Positions 52,601 to 62,640 of a stretch of DNA of 64,000 nt are shown here, in pieces. Source of the DNA: Synanceia verrucosa (lineage: Eukaryota > Chordata > Actinopteri > Perciformes > Synanceiidae); NCBI GenBank assembly GCA_029721515.1, contig CM056553.1:9126349-9190348 (forward strand). The letters are read 5' to 3'. Numbering within the stretch: the stretch's first letter is position 1; each line of letters opens with the position of its first letter. The position numbers and the translations under genes are program-made. The notes beneath the pieces are model-generated. The model searched no databases and had not been told where the DNA came from. It saw nothing but the letters and a program-made list of their open reading frames with translations.

Positions 52601-55600
52601 CGATGATGTAGAGGACAATATTCTTGTAGAAGCAGTACAGGATACACTTGGCTACACGGTTGTAATTCCAGGCTCCGTGGACCAGCAGCAGATTCTTCAA
52701 GTATTTGAACTGTGTGGGAGTAAATGGAGGAAAATGACAAGATGAATGAATAGCAGACGTCTGTGCACAGAGCACTGTCTAATGGTTCCTCACAATCAGA
52801 GATCAGTGCTGGAACACTGAGGCAGCTACAGGAACTTGAAGATTACAGAAAGCAGCAGTGTTTTGTCATCCCCCTGCAGAGGACTGATGAGGCATCGTGG
52901 CCAAAGACTAGCTCTCTAACACATTCCAGAAATATCGAGTTAAAGATTTTAAGATCAAACTCTGAATTGCTGAAAATGGAGGAGTTCATATTGGTCTCCA
53001 AGGGCTCAGCATAATAGTTAAATGGCTTTATAATTATACTTCCATCTAGGGACTGTGGTCAACTTGCAATTTCAGTGCTTTTGGCTGATATGTGTGATTA
53101 CGTTGGAGCAGAACTTCAAGTTCAAGTGTTTCATCTTAGTTGGAAGTAAATTACAAAAACAAAGAACACAATCTACACTGCATCCTCTTGATATCTATCT
53201 AAGTGAAGGGCACCAGAGCGGGAGGCAGGATAAGTAGAATTAAACCTCTTTTTGTTGTGTTTTGTTTATTTGAAGGCCTTGTCTTTCAGCATGACCACAG
53301 TATTCTCTGTGGTGACATGACAGCATGGTGGCGGCCCCCAGTTTGTCTGACCCCTCGAACATCAGTTAACACAAACCTGAGCTGATGACAGATGGAGAGC
53401 AGAGGTGACTCAACCCAAAGACTCTTCACTCTCTTCACCAGATAACTCTACATGTAGAAGCTATCAAGTATTAAATCTTACAAACTAGCTCTCTACTGAG
53501 GGTGGGGGGAAATCAATACAGCATAATATCACAATATTTTGTATGGCAATGAAGTATCAAGCTTAAATAACATAAACTATTAACTCCTTAACAAGACTAC
53601 TATTCTATTTTTCAGGGTTTGCAGCGAGCTCAGTTTTAAATCTAGAGTGTAGGTACTGGTATCATACAAAACGTTACACTTCAAAGTTATTCTGTTTAAA
53701 AGTAAATTAAAATGAAAATGAAAAATCTACAGCAGCAACAAGCTCATCTTATTCTCTCAGACATTAATTTAAATCACGTATAGGAAAAGAAAAGCAAGTT
53801 GCACAACGTCCAAGGATTGATTTCAGTTTGCACACTGCAAATTACAGTTAATGTACCGTTACGTCAATATATGGAAAACACCACTGGAAGTCTGGAGGTG
53901 TAATTTAATTTGGTGCTGGGACATAAACTAAATGGATTATAAGAGGCCACCTGTCTTTGAAAGACTTTTACATGTCATGCAGATTGAAGGAGGCACTTAA
54001 GACCCAAAGTCTCTTGAAAGGTAATTGCGTACTGAAGCACAGAGAGCGCACTGTGTTTTAGTCAACTATTGGTTCCTCGTCCTCTTGAGCCCCGTGGCTG
54101 TAATAGAAACATGATGTACTGAGTGGCGTGCCGTGTAGAAACAGAGACGTGACACAGGAACTCCAGCTTTTGTTGGGGATCGCATATCAATGCAGAGTTT
54201 CAGACAAACTGGTTACTCAGACAGAAGCATGTATTTAAGTGGCATTTTGCTGGGATCTGTTTCTGTGTGGTTATGTTGGGATTTGGGTGTCACCTGTCAC
54301 CTGTTTTACAAGAGTTGCTACTCCACTGTATAAGCTATTGCCCTGGCAGACATATGACCTATTGTTACGTGGAACAAGGACTGACACTTTCTGACTTTTA
54401 GAAGACACAAATGGGCATTAATATTAGTGCATCGTGGCAAAATTGAGGACCTTGCACCTGCAGCTTTAACATATCTTAATGAAGTTATAACTGTATATAC
54501 TGTATGTACTGTACATGATCAATAAAGTTAATTCTTCTTCTTCTCATCATGCTTACTGCAAAAGAGAAAAATGTGGTCCTCTAGTCATTTTATATCATTG
54601 TATATATGTGTGAACATTTTTTAAAGTTTTCACAGGTGTTGATTTTACTCTGTTTAGTGCTATACGTCTTGAAGACTGTTTGTTGATAATCTTGTCAGAA
54701 TATTATTGGAATTGAAGCAGTTAATCAATAAAACTGAGATAACTCAAGTGCATTGGCATAATGTTCTGGTAAAGTTCCACCTTTAGATCCTTTTGTCTTC
54801 CATCTCCAGCTGCTCATGAGGAAACAACTGCATTTCATTGCACTCTGTACAGTAGTTGAATCTAAACATAATTAATCTACACGTTGGGTGTGGTGTTAAC
54901 AGCAGCCATAGTGCTCACCTGGGCAATAGAGTAGTCAGAGGAGTTTGCTGCTTGCAGACCCTCGTTGCCTGAGATTCCCACACCGACATGAGCTGTCTGG
55001 ATCATTCCCACGTCATTAGCACCGTCACCGATGGCCAGTGTGATCACCTTCACTTGTTTCTTTACCATCTCCACCACCTCTGACTTCTGGAGAGGAGATA
55101 CTCTGAAAGGGAAGTAGTGCACAGAATGTGACACAATGAAGCTAGAAGCACAGCAGTGCAAAGGAAGGCAAGGTATAATGGAGAGGACATTACAATGGAG
55201 ACTAGATATGATCACACGGTGCATATCGCTCATCAATTGTTCAGAAAATTCTATTTCTTAATTTCCCAGAATGTTGCAGATCAGCACTTGGCAAAACATA
55301 AAGCTCTTAGTTAACTTTGTAAAGCTGACCATTGAGATGTGCAGACAGTGTTGACAGTGCTGAATTGTGTGAACACCCTAAAAATAAACACCAGGGACTT
55401 TTGTGCAGAATATTTCCTTAAGAATTACAAAACAGCAGGCTCCTCCATAGCAAAGGGAAGAAAGCACTTGTAGAAACTGCATTTAATGCCCAGTGACACT
55501 TGTGACTTGAGAGGATGTCACATTATAGGCACTGTCTGATGATGGGAAGCCAGTGAGGGATTGTGTCATCATGGTGAATATTTATGCATTTCTTTAGCAT

Positions 55601-58600
55601 CTTATGATTTCATCTAGGTCACATTATAGGACTCTTTGACACTTTTTTTGGTGATCAGTGTAAAAAACATATACTACTTTGTACTGTTGTAATACAATAA
55701 AACACGAGAACTTAAACTAAATAAAAGTAAAGTTGGCAGTGACAAGGACTGTGTGTGGGGACCTAGGCACTGATACAATAAAGACTACCTGCCTGCCAAT
55801 CATGGTGATGGTTGCGACACAGGTTATAACACTTCCTTTACATGACTTTAAACTTGATTCCCTCACTGACAGCTAAGTCTGTAGCCTCTCTTACAGGAGC
55901 TTCCTCTACCACCAGAGGTTTGGGTTAGTGTACAGTACAGAGCCTCCAGAGATGATGTCGTAAACGGCATGGTGAAACTGTTAATGTTTATGTTCTCTGT
56001 GGTGTAAGAAGCCTCATTCATCTCCTGGTGTCTCTTGGTGCCCACAGAGTGCACACAAGGAAAAGGCAGGTAGAGGTGAAGGAAAAGTAAATACAAATTT
56101 GACGTAATGCACAGAGTCATAAGGTTTGCTGTTGTTCTGAATACATGGTGCTGATTTCTGGCCCCAAACTCCGTCATGGTTGCTTGAGTACTTAAGTACT
56201 TCCTATTATTTATGTGGTCTGGGCAGGTCAACAGTGTACCTGCATAATGTTCAAAGCTGCCATTTAAATTTATCACTATCACACTCTTTAAACTGCTGCC
56301 ATAAAATACTAGATGACCTTTGTGGCAAAGACATAATACTGTGTAGTCTGGCCAAATAGCTTTCAATTTAATTTTAGTTTAAATAAAAACATCATTCACT
56401 TTCAGCTTCACATTTGTGAAAAATTTACCCCATTTCTCTGTTTTATACCAAAGTAAAATAATCTTTGGTTTGGGGCAATTGGTCTGTCAAAATCTGCAAT
56501 TCCATTACATCGTAAAAAGTGAAAATATAAGAATTATCCATCTCTGTGCACAGTACTTTTTTCTGCTGCATTGAAGTGAATATTTGGAAAATGACTTCAC
56601 CTTGTGAATAGCATACAGTACTGTATAGTATTCAAACACACCTTTTGTGTGGTGTCTTTCAAGTGCAGAAACAGACTTGATACTTAAGGTCTTGGCAGTA
56701 AGAACATTGTTCATTGTTCTTTCATTTTGGTCCAAAGAATATATTGTCTCTGGTTTATTTTATTGTCACTGGGAATAAATCTTACCTGCAGCATATGACA
56801 GCTTTACAGGACAGGGCAAGGTCCAGGAAGTACTGTCTCACTCCGAATGTGAGGGCGTATTTGAGGGTCTTTCCATCGATGATGAGGGCAAAGTCGTTCT
56901 CCTTGTAAAGGGCATCTCCCAGCATTCCACAGTGGTGGCTGAGCGTTTCCCTGGTGCTCTGTGTGATGAAAAACATGTCAATAAATGTCAATGCAGCGTT
57001 GTTAGTTACTGGAGGGGACAATGCTAGCTATTTCTGCTCTGGTGGATTTGTTTTCAAGCTGTTTATGATTAATTCATTTAAAAATAAGTATCACAAGTAT
57101 AATTTCAAAAGCATTTGACAATTTCTTAACAGATATCACACAATTATTATAATAATATCATCCAGGCTAAATAAATGAAGTGCACATAAACATCTATAAA
57201 TACATTTTGTGAAGTAAACTGAGATATTTTACAGATGGATGATTGCTATACAATTAGCAACATTTCAATAGTTCTTTAAAAACAACAGCATATGTTGTCA
57301 TTTCTTTTGTTAATGGCATATTTTTTGCTTCTTTGGATTCTTTCTCAGCCCAAATAAGTTTCTGGGTTTAGAAGTTTCTGAGACACATTTACAGAAAATC
57401 CTTTTTTTCTCTATTAGACAGTGAGAGAAAGAGACAGGAAAGACAGGAGAGAGGAGGGATGACATGCAGCAAAGGGCCGGACTTGAAACTTTAATAGCAG
57501 CTTGAATGTTTTTATTAGTTCTAACTTTCTTTTTGTCATCATTTATGAATCCAATGAAAGAGATGCATGGGGAATAAGAGAGTTTGATACTAAACACCCC
57601 CATACTGTAATCTATAAGATTTAATATAACAATGAAACACCATCTGTGCATTAAATTTGCTTCACTGCTTGTTGCTACATTTTGCAGTGCATCACCAAAG
57701 CTTCAGCATTCATATTGAGACTATCAATGTTCATCTAATCTCTAATTCACATCATATTTAAATAGATGAGACAGGCCTGTCCGTCCACTCTTCTTGCTAA
57801 TCTAAACTGGTGCAGAGCAGCTGCTCTGTATATTTTCCATATTTATTATGTTTCCAGTGCTTAATACACTCAGAGTCTGGCTATGAGGTGATAACAGAGA
57901 CGGGTTCTGAGAATGGATCATGTTTGCTTATACAGTATATACAGCTATGATGATGAGTGATGATGAAAGGCTTAAACATGAGACTGACAAGAGGATTTAC
58001 TGTCCTGTATAGAGGCAGTGAGATCATCATTGCATTTATCATTCAATCATCTTCCCCCAGATGGTGAAGTCATTAGGAAATAATCACAATTTCTGTATAA
58101 AGCTTTTCTGGCGGTAGATGAGTTTTCAATATTTTCAATAAAAAATATTATTAAAAATTATGTGCCTTCAAAAGAACAACAACATAGTAGAAGCACTTCT
58201 TGCAATGCAGTAATGTCCTTAATGGTGTTGTGGTGGCATACAGGTGCAAATTGTTAAATGAATGACAGACTTACATGGACAGATGGAAAACAATGATACA
58301 ATGCTAGCTATCAAACATAACGTGCCATGCAGATGTTCAAACAGCTGTAATCCTTAAAAAATGGTGTCCATTAGCAGTTCTGAGGCAGGGAGGGAGGGGT
58401 CCGGCCTGGTGTTGAGGTCAGATATGTCAAAGCAGTCAGATTGTACCACGGGGACCAGGCAATGTTCGCTTGGCATAACAAAACTCTGAAACCTCAGCTT
58501 AAAGGAAATATTTGGAGAAAGGGGCTTTACGTTTCACAAAGCGAAAGAAGGAGAGTGAGAGACACGCACAAAAAGAGATGATGGATTAACAGAAAGGAGA

Positions 58601-61007
58601 GGCTGAGCGAGAAGACACAGCAGAAAGCAGCTGCGAGGACTTAACCATCCCTGATGGCGTCTGTAGAACAGCATGAGATGGTGAGTGCTGGGCAGGCCGG
58701 TGCTCAGTGTGGATAAGTGTGTGTGTGTGAGAGAGACAGAAGGTTGAGATATCTATATTCAACCACAGGAAAAAAAAATAAAATCATCCTCATCTCAGCT
58801 AACACAGTGATTTTAGATGGCATCTCACTGGGAGTGCTTCATATAAGCCAGTATACCACATGTATGAGAAAGAGTTCACTTTGTCTGAGGCTCAACCTAT
58901 TCATCACATGCTGTGATAAGCAAAGTTTACCATTTCCTCAAGAGGGGAGGCCATTTTACCCCTAATTTCCACTGAGGAATTTTAGCGTTAATGCTACATG
59001 TCTCCTCCTAAAGCCTCTTTGTTATGGCTATAATGAGCAGTTTAGCCTATGTGACTAGCTAGTGTTTGGCTTTGGAATGAGTATGTGCTGTCCATTCAGA
59101 AATCCACAAGAGCTTCCCATAAAGACTGAGCTCTATTGTTGATATGGACCCTTGAGTGATATAGCCAACAGAACGTGACACACATGTGGAATCTGGACAT
59201 TTGTATGGATGTAATGTCTTCATCTGTCTTAGACTTGGAGACACCCACAAATGGGACCTTCCACTTTACTTGGATGTGTTTTTCCATTACTTTTCGGACC
59301 TACACCTCACTTGGAGAACATCTGAGTTAGTGTCTGCGCTATAAATCATATTTTTCCCAATCAAATTTTCCCCTGGATTTCAGATCATTGATTTTAATTA
59401 TTTGTTTTCACTGTTTCTTTTAATAATGAAAACAAATAACCTTTTGTCTCTAGCAAGATTTTAATAATAAGCTCCATCTATCTGTGACTGTGCCTCATAA
59501 AGATTAATATACTATTGCTCAAAAGCGCTATTACCTCTCCAGATGATTAAACTCCCCGTCTGGAAGACAAAGCTGTTCAAAATGACCTAATCCTACCTTC
59601 GAGACCAAGTTTCACATTTGGAATTTCAGCTCTAGTGAGATTTAGAGCAGAGGATGTCTACAACTTTGCCCTTCATTTGATAAGCATCTCTAAAAACAGA
59701 TTTTCCTTTCCTTAGTGCTCAGGAGCAGCAGCCCAGCTGCCTGGTCCTCTGTTCGCTGTGCCTCCTCAGCCTTGGTGGAGAAGTTTCTCCCTTCACGTTT
59801 TAACAAACAGTCTTATGTAAGCATCTGTTCAACCACACGAGAATGAGAGCTGACATTTCAAAGCACAGGTCCGTTTGCTTTGTGAATGCACCGACCCCAA
59901 ATTTCTACCTCAACTTCATTTATCACGCTTAATGACTGGCTGACAGAGTGAAGGCCGTCCGTCATCACCCCCCCCCCCAGTGCTTTCCCCTCCCTCGCCC
60001 CTCCTTGTCCGACAAACTAAACCCAGTCGAGTTTTTCCTCCATCTGTGGCTCCTCCGCTTAGCTCCATCCTGCTGGAAGTGCAGGGACTTGCCCTTTTCA
60101 ATCTGAGAAACAACAGACAAGGCTCTCCTGCCGGGGGGTTAACACACTTCTCTGCTGGGTGTCTTAAAGATGTTAAAGGCAGATTTGGGATGTGTGGTGG
60201 CTGAGGGTGTGGAAAGCTCCCTGCTTCTTCGTCCTTTCAGGTTCGAGACAGATTTTTTCACGAGAGTTGGATGATGAGATTAGGGGATTATTACACTCAC
60301 AATGTCATATTTTTCCTCTTAAGATCAGAACCACTAAACTACTGCATGTAAAACTGATGCTGAATGTTTAATCATTCTAGTTTACTGCTCTATATTCTGA
60401 TTAAAAGGTAAAAGTTGTCAAAACCGCTGAATAACTAATTTCTAAAAAACTTAAGAGCACATCTCTGATGAACACAAGATTTAAAGTGGCGACTTTGTGT
60501 AAAATCATGAGTGTTAGTCGACTAAGTATTTCTTTGATCGAGGACAGCCTCATGTTACACATAAGACATTTCTGCTATTTCTAATCTTCACCTCAGATTC
60601 ATCTTTGCTGTAAATGTAGATTTTAAAAAACAGAATGCACAAAGAGGACAAAGGAATTACTAAAAATAGATTTTCACTATAATGTGTTTGTACGATAGTC
60701 AGTTGTTCTGAAAGTGCTGAAAGAGATGCATGAATGCATAAAGAAATCAGAATTAGGCGTTGGAAATTGATTGATTGAATGGATGACCCAAGAAAAAACA
60801 GCTATGTGTAGATGAGAAGATGCTACAGTATTACAACCAACAAAACAATGGTGAGCTTTATGTGCTTTGGTGAGGCTTTTGGTTCTGTATGCACAGAATT
60901 TAATTAGTAGATAAGCAAAGAAGCAAAACGCTAAATACTCACGTCAAGAGTGTCTTCATTGATCACAAGCATGCCCATGTTCTTGGTCAGGAGTTTGCAG
61001 GAATGTC
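26652..61007 (-). CDS. atp8a1: Phospholipid-transporting ATPase IA (P4-ATPase), 5' part off window
   Basis: ATP8A1 is the catalytic subunit of a flippase that, with CDC50-type partners, moves phosphatidylserine and phosphatidylethanolamine to the cytosolic leaflet of Golgi, endosome and plasma membranes. Fourteen exons encode the last 468 residues in one continuous frame. The order is: end of the N/P-domain region (NDFALIIDGKTLKYALTFGV); the P-domain hinge TLAIGDGANDVGMIQTAHVG; membrane segments M5-M10 (for example YIIEIWFAFVNGFSGQ, LFHSVILFWFPLKAF, FSHIAIWGSIGLWVVFF); then a cytosolic tail ending in GYAFSQDENG and IRAYDTTKQRTNEW. The GYAFS motif is the known autoinhibitory element of Drs2/ATP8A flippases. 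The actuator domain, the DKTG phosphorylation site and M1-M4 are not in the window. ATP8A1 rather than ATP8A2 is supported by the shisa3/bend4 neighbourhood and the C-terminal sequence. Confidence 0.95.
26750..28917 (-). other. atp8a1 last intron
   Basis: 2168 bases. It contains the inverted-repeat element at 26847-27468. The rest is AT-rich with purine-rich stretches and no coding signal. Confidence 0.7.
26847..27468. mobile_element. TTAA-bounded inverted-repeat MITE
   Basis: The left end is TTAAAGCAATAGTTCAGCAT then TTTGGGAAATC. The right end read in reverse complement has TAGTGTGACATTTTGGAAAT, so the ends form imperfect inverted repeats. ACCACTCTCGTGCCTGTCAT near the left end pairs with CAGACATAAGAGTGGTAT near the right end. 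Inside are AGCATAGCGTAGCTTAGCAC and TTTCCAGTCTTTATGCTAAG. I recognise this as a highly repeated fish element. TTAA at both borders suggests piggyBac-type insertion. There is no transposase frame. The middle has several poly-T insertions. Confidence 0.75.
28918..29009 (-). CDS. atp8a1: atp8a1 exon M
   Basis: The acceptor is TGTGTGTAG|TTTGAC and the donor is CTGCTCC|GTAAGT. It encodes LTERAQLLKNVFKKSTVSLY then RSDSMQQNLL. Confidence 0.95.
29010..30215 (-). other. atp8a1 intron L-M
   Basis: 1206 bases with a (GT)n run at 29395-29424; otherwise nothing recognised. Confidence 0.7.
29395..29424. repeat. (GT)n microsatellite
   Basis: About 11 GT units passing into a short GC alternation (GCGCGCGC). 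Confidence 0.93.
30216..30308 (-). CDS. atp8a1: atp8a1 exon L
   Basis: The acceptor is TTGTTACAG|GGTGAAG and the donor is GGGAAGAG|GTACAG. It encodes VKKVCFKTLVDEVQELEALS then KDPGAVVQGK, the start of the cytosolic tail. Confidence 0.94.
30309..30663 (-). other. atp8a1 intron K-L
   Basis: 355 bases, nothing recognised. Confidence 0.7.
30664..30752 (-). CDS. atp8a1: atp8a1 exon K
   Basis: The acceptor is GTGTGACAG|GCGGGG. It encodes M10: AGMMFSSGVFWMGLFFIPVT. The donor is AAAGT|GTGAGT; the alternative GT two bases earlier (AAA|GTGTGA) would break the frame with the next exon. Confidence 0.93.
31680..31900. repeat. Possible interspersed repeat
   Basis: Higher-GC island with CTAATTGGCTAAGCGG, GGTCTGATTGGTTG and CCAGACTACGCTCGCAGAGC followed by GATAACCAGGCTA. 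The composition differs from the flanking intron and resembles fish MITE fragments. Ends not defined. Confidence 0.3.
32735..32788. repeat. (CA)n microsatellite
   Basis: About 25 CA units with a few CG interruptions at the left. Confidence 0.95.
38430..38450. repeat. Poly-A run
   Basis: 21 consecutive A residues. No retrocopy body or target duplication was recognised beside it. Confidence 0.9.
38867..38974 (-). CDS. atp8a1: atp8a1 exon J
   Basis: The acceptor is CCACCATCAG|TTCAGT and the donor is GGAGAG|GTAAGC. It encodes M9: FSHIAIWGSIGLWVVFFIIY, then SSLWPLIPLAPDMSGE. Confidence 0.95.
38975..39311 (-). other. atp8a1 intron I-J
   Basis: 337 bases, nothing recognised. Confidence 0.7.
39312..39368 (-). 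CDS. atp8a1: atp8a1 exon I
   Basis: A 57-base exon with acceptor GTCTCCACAG|TTTGTG and donor GACCATG|GTAAGT. It encodes FVVITVCLKAGLETSSWTM. Confidence 0.95.
39598..39659 (-). CDS. atp8a1: atp8a1 exon H
   Basis: The acceptor is CCTTCACAG|ATACAG and the donor is TTTACACA|GTAAGT. It encodes TVFGNGRTPDYLLLGNMVYT, the start of M8. Confidence 0.94.
39660..40803 (-). other. atp8a1 intron G-H
   Basis: 1144 bases with a (GT)n run at 40623-40657; otherwise nothing recognised. Confidence 0.7.
40623..40657. repeat. (GT)n microsatellite
   Basis: About 16 GT units. Confidence 0.95.
40804..40882 (-). CDS. atp8a1: atp8a1 exon G
   Basis: The acceptor is CTTTTTGCAG|GTCTTC and the donor is CAGCATG|GTAAGT. 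It encodes M7: VFWAHCLNGLFHSVILFWFP, then LKAFQH. Confidence 0.95.
40883..44442 (-). other. atp8a1 intron F-G
   Basis: 3.6 kb. A purine-rich tract lies next to the acceptor (40,884-41,000). The stretches 42,430-42,500 (TAATGAATGCTAATGAAATC) and 42,880-43,180 are non-repetitive and could be regulatory. No coding signal. Confidence 0.6.
44443..44565 (-). CDS. atp8a1: atp8a1 exon F
   Basis: The acceptor is TAATGCAG|ATCTTC and the donor is ACAAAG|GTAACA. It encodes IFTALPPLTLGIFERSCRKE (M6 and the following loop) and YPELYKTSQNAMGFNTK. Confidence 0.95.
44566..46113 (-). other. atp8a1 intron E-F
   Basis: 1548 bases. The minus-strand frame at 45163-45444 is open for 93 codons but resembles nothing I know and has no supporting splice sites. 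Confidence 0.65.
46114..46188 (-). CDS. atp8a1: atp8a1 exon E
   Basis: The acceptor is CTCCCTTAG|ATCTGG and the donor is AACGTG|GTGAGT. It encodes IWFAFVNGFSGQILFERWCI then GLYNV, completing M5 and starting M6. Confidence 0.95.
46189..52598 (-). other. atp8a1 intron D-E
   Basis: 6.4 kb. It contains the MITE at 51291-51728, short TAGA and TAA runs near 52,160-52,200, a GT run near 52,354-52,371 and the low-repeat stretch 48,000-48,860. No coding signal. Confidence 0.65.
51291..51728. mobile_element. TTAA-bounded MITE (ends TTAACTCxTTGAGTG)
   Basis: The left end is TTAACTCTTTGAGTGTCATT. The right end is GGCTGGCACTCAATGAGTTAA, whose reverse complement starts TTAACTCATTGAGTGCCAGC, so the terminal inverted repeats match at about 13 of the first 15 bases. 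It is 438 bases long, with TTAA at each border and no transposase. The ends resemble piggyBac-type non-autonomous elements known from fish. Confidence 0.8.
52599..52709 (-). CDS. atp8a1: atp8a1 exon D
   Basis: The acceptor is CCCACACAG|TTCAAA and the donor is ATCGAG|GTAAGT. It encodes FKYLKNLLLVHGAWNYNRVA and the first half of M5 (YKNIVLYIIE). Confidence 0.96.
52710..54918 (-). other. atp8a1 intron C-D
   Basis: 2.2 kb containing the repeat fragment at 53503-53600; otherwise nothing recognised. Confidence 0.65.
53503..53600. repeat. Fish interspersed repeat fragment (ATACAGCATAATATCACAAT type)
   Basis: GGGTGGGGGGAAATCAATACAG then CATAATATCACAATATTTTG and TGGCAATGAAGTATCAAGC follows the order of an element I know to be common in fish, normally with CGATAC in place of CAATAC. 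It is a decayed fragment. Confidence 0.5.
54919..55102 (-). CDS. atp8a1: atp8a1 exon C (P-domain GDGAND)
   Basis: The acceptor is CCCTTTCAG|AGTATC and the donor is GCCCAG|GTGAGC. It encodes RVSPLQKSEVVEMVKKQVKV, the Mg-binding TLAIGDGANDV motif and GNEGLQAANSSDYSIAQ. Confidence 0.97.
55103..56785 (-). other. atp8a1 intron B-C
   Basis: 1.7 kb. A 167-codon minus-strand frame (56366-55863) is present but shows no recognised domain. Confidence 0.65.
56786..56958 (-). CDS. atp8a1: atp8a1 exon B
   Basis: The acceptor is TCATCACACAG|AGCACC and the donor is GCTGCAG|GTAAGA. It encodes STRETLSHHCGMLGDALYKE and FGVRQYFLDLALSCKAVICC. Confidence 0.95.
56959..60942 (-). other. atp8a1 intron A-B
   Basis: 4.0 kb. 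It contains the repeat fragment at 57405-57495; otherwise nothing recognised. Confidence 0.65.
57405..57495. repeat. Fish interspersed repeat fragment (ATGACATGCAGCAAAGGGCC type)
   Basis: GAGAGGAGGGATGACATGCAGC then AAAGGGCCGGACTTGAAACT matches the end of a repeat I recognise as widespread in fish genomes. Only a fragment is present. Confidence 0.5.
60943..61007 (-). CDS. atp8a1: atp8a1 exon A (first in window)
   Basis: The acceptor is TTTTAATGCAG|GACATT and the donor is CTTGAC|GTGAGT. It encodes GHSCKLLTKNMGMLVINEDT. Its first codon is split, and the partner exon (family motif TGDKQETAINI) was not found in 61,008-64,000. Confidence 0.92.
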
Positions 61008-61040
61008 CTGCATTAAAATAGAAAAACAAGAAGATTAAAT

Positions 61041-61082
61041 TGTATATATATATGTATATATATATGTATATATATATACATA

Positions 61083-61120
<38 letters not shown>
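61041..61120. repeat. Compound (TA)n/(TATATG)n/(GA)n microsatellite
   Basis: About 62 bases of TA with regular GTA/CATA interruptions, then nine GA units, just inside the intron 5' of exon A. Confidence 0.93.
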
Positions 61121-62317
61121 ATGTACTTGAAAATACTTGAAGGTAAGCATGTAGGGCAGAATGAAAAACTTGAAATTACCATTAATTAAATTATTACATC
61201 TGATAATACTTTCGATTCAACAACCCCCTTGAGCTTGGCAACTTATCTGTGTGAGGCCCCAAACACACACAGATTGAAAAGATATAATTAAAAATAGAAA
61301 AGAAGAAAACAAAACCAAACAAATAAGGGACACTAGAGTATGTATGTAACAACATTTTAAGGGACACCAATTAAAATGTTACAGCTCAGAGCCAGTGTCT
61401 CAGGACATGACTAATGAGTTTGGTTTACAAGAGTTGGTCAGTTTCCTACTTTAATAGGCAGTTACAACTCCAAGTTACCCAACATGGCTCTCTGGGGAGC
61501 ATTCCCCTCGGCTCTTGGCTGGGACAGATGCTCAGGGTCACCAGAGAGGTGGTAGAGGCAGCCTCCCATTGGGAAAACAGAAATGTTTCACGAACCAACA
61601 CTGAAGCCTTCAGTGTAAAACTGCGGCTGGGTGAAAAGGCTGCCATCTGTGGCATAACCACATGAATATTTGTGGGCTTCAACACTTTGCTTCTGTCTGG
61701 AGAGAGATTTTAGTTTCTTTAAGGGGGTTACCACAAAGCAAATGTTCTGTGAGTACATGGGTGGCATTTGCTGCCAGTGAAACTGCGATAAGATTACGCA
61801 CAAAACAGAAAAACAGCCACAGTCAAACACAATGATGCACACATGGTGCACATAGAGGGGGCCTTGCATGAGGAAATGAGAGGTTTTCACCTCCAGAGTC
61901 AAAACCAAACAGCGTTGGAGTCTGGGTCTGGCAGATTGTTTTCTTAAGTCCAAAGGTGCAAACGTCCAAAAATTTGCCAATGTGAGGAAAAAGTCTCCCC
62001 ATCTCAACACTGTCTCTACTCCCTTCCCCTTGTCAGTTCCTGCCACAGCCCTTCCGCTTAATGTGTTTACCTTAACCTCATTTGACTGCGCCCAAACTGC
62101 CCTTTTTTATTTCACCAGAGAAAGTTGTATTCCTGGTCTTTCTCCAACTCAGGCGGAACTAAACACTGCTCCCACAGGACTCCAGGAATGTGCAAGAGCG
62201 ACACCGAAGTCACTGAAATCTCAAACGTTGAGCAACAATTAACGTAGAGACACAAGTTTTAGCGACAGAGACTGAATTTAACTTATTGTTTGTGTGCTTC
62301 TTATCTGTGATAATTTC

Positions 62318-62640
62318 ATTAAAGGTAATACTTCACCCTCAAAATAAACATTTGGACATCAATTACTCACAGCAGGTTTCCTCGAATTCTTGAAAACTGG
62401 TAGAAAACTGAGTAAATCTTAATGAACTAAAGTAAATGGTGGTAAGGTTTAATAACAGCAAATCTATATCCACATATGTTTCCAAAGTGCAATATAATCC
62501 AAGTCTAATTCATCCAGTTGTATGCTCACTAGTGTTCTTACCTTTTCAAATACTTCTTCCACTACCGAAAATGTGTTTGGGAAACAGTGAGCATATGACT
62601 GGATGAATGAGACTTTATTATACTGTCTGACATAAAAAGG
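62318..62640. repeat. Fish interspersed repeat (ACTTCACCCTCAAAATAAAC type)
   Basis: AAAGGTAATACTTCACCCTC, AAACATTTGGACATCAATTACTC and TTTCCTCGAATTCTTGAAAAC occur in the order of a repeat I know from fish genomes. The right end is not defined. Confidence 0.5.

Noticed and set aside
55863..56366. 167-codon minus-strand ORF in atp8a1 intron B-C
   Set aside because: No domain, no recognised family and no fitting splice sites. The flanking exons join in frame without it.
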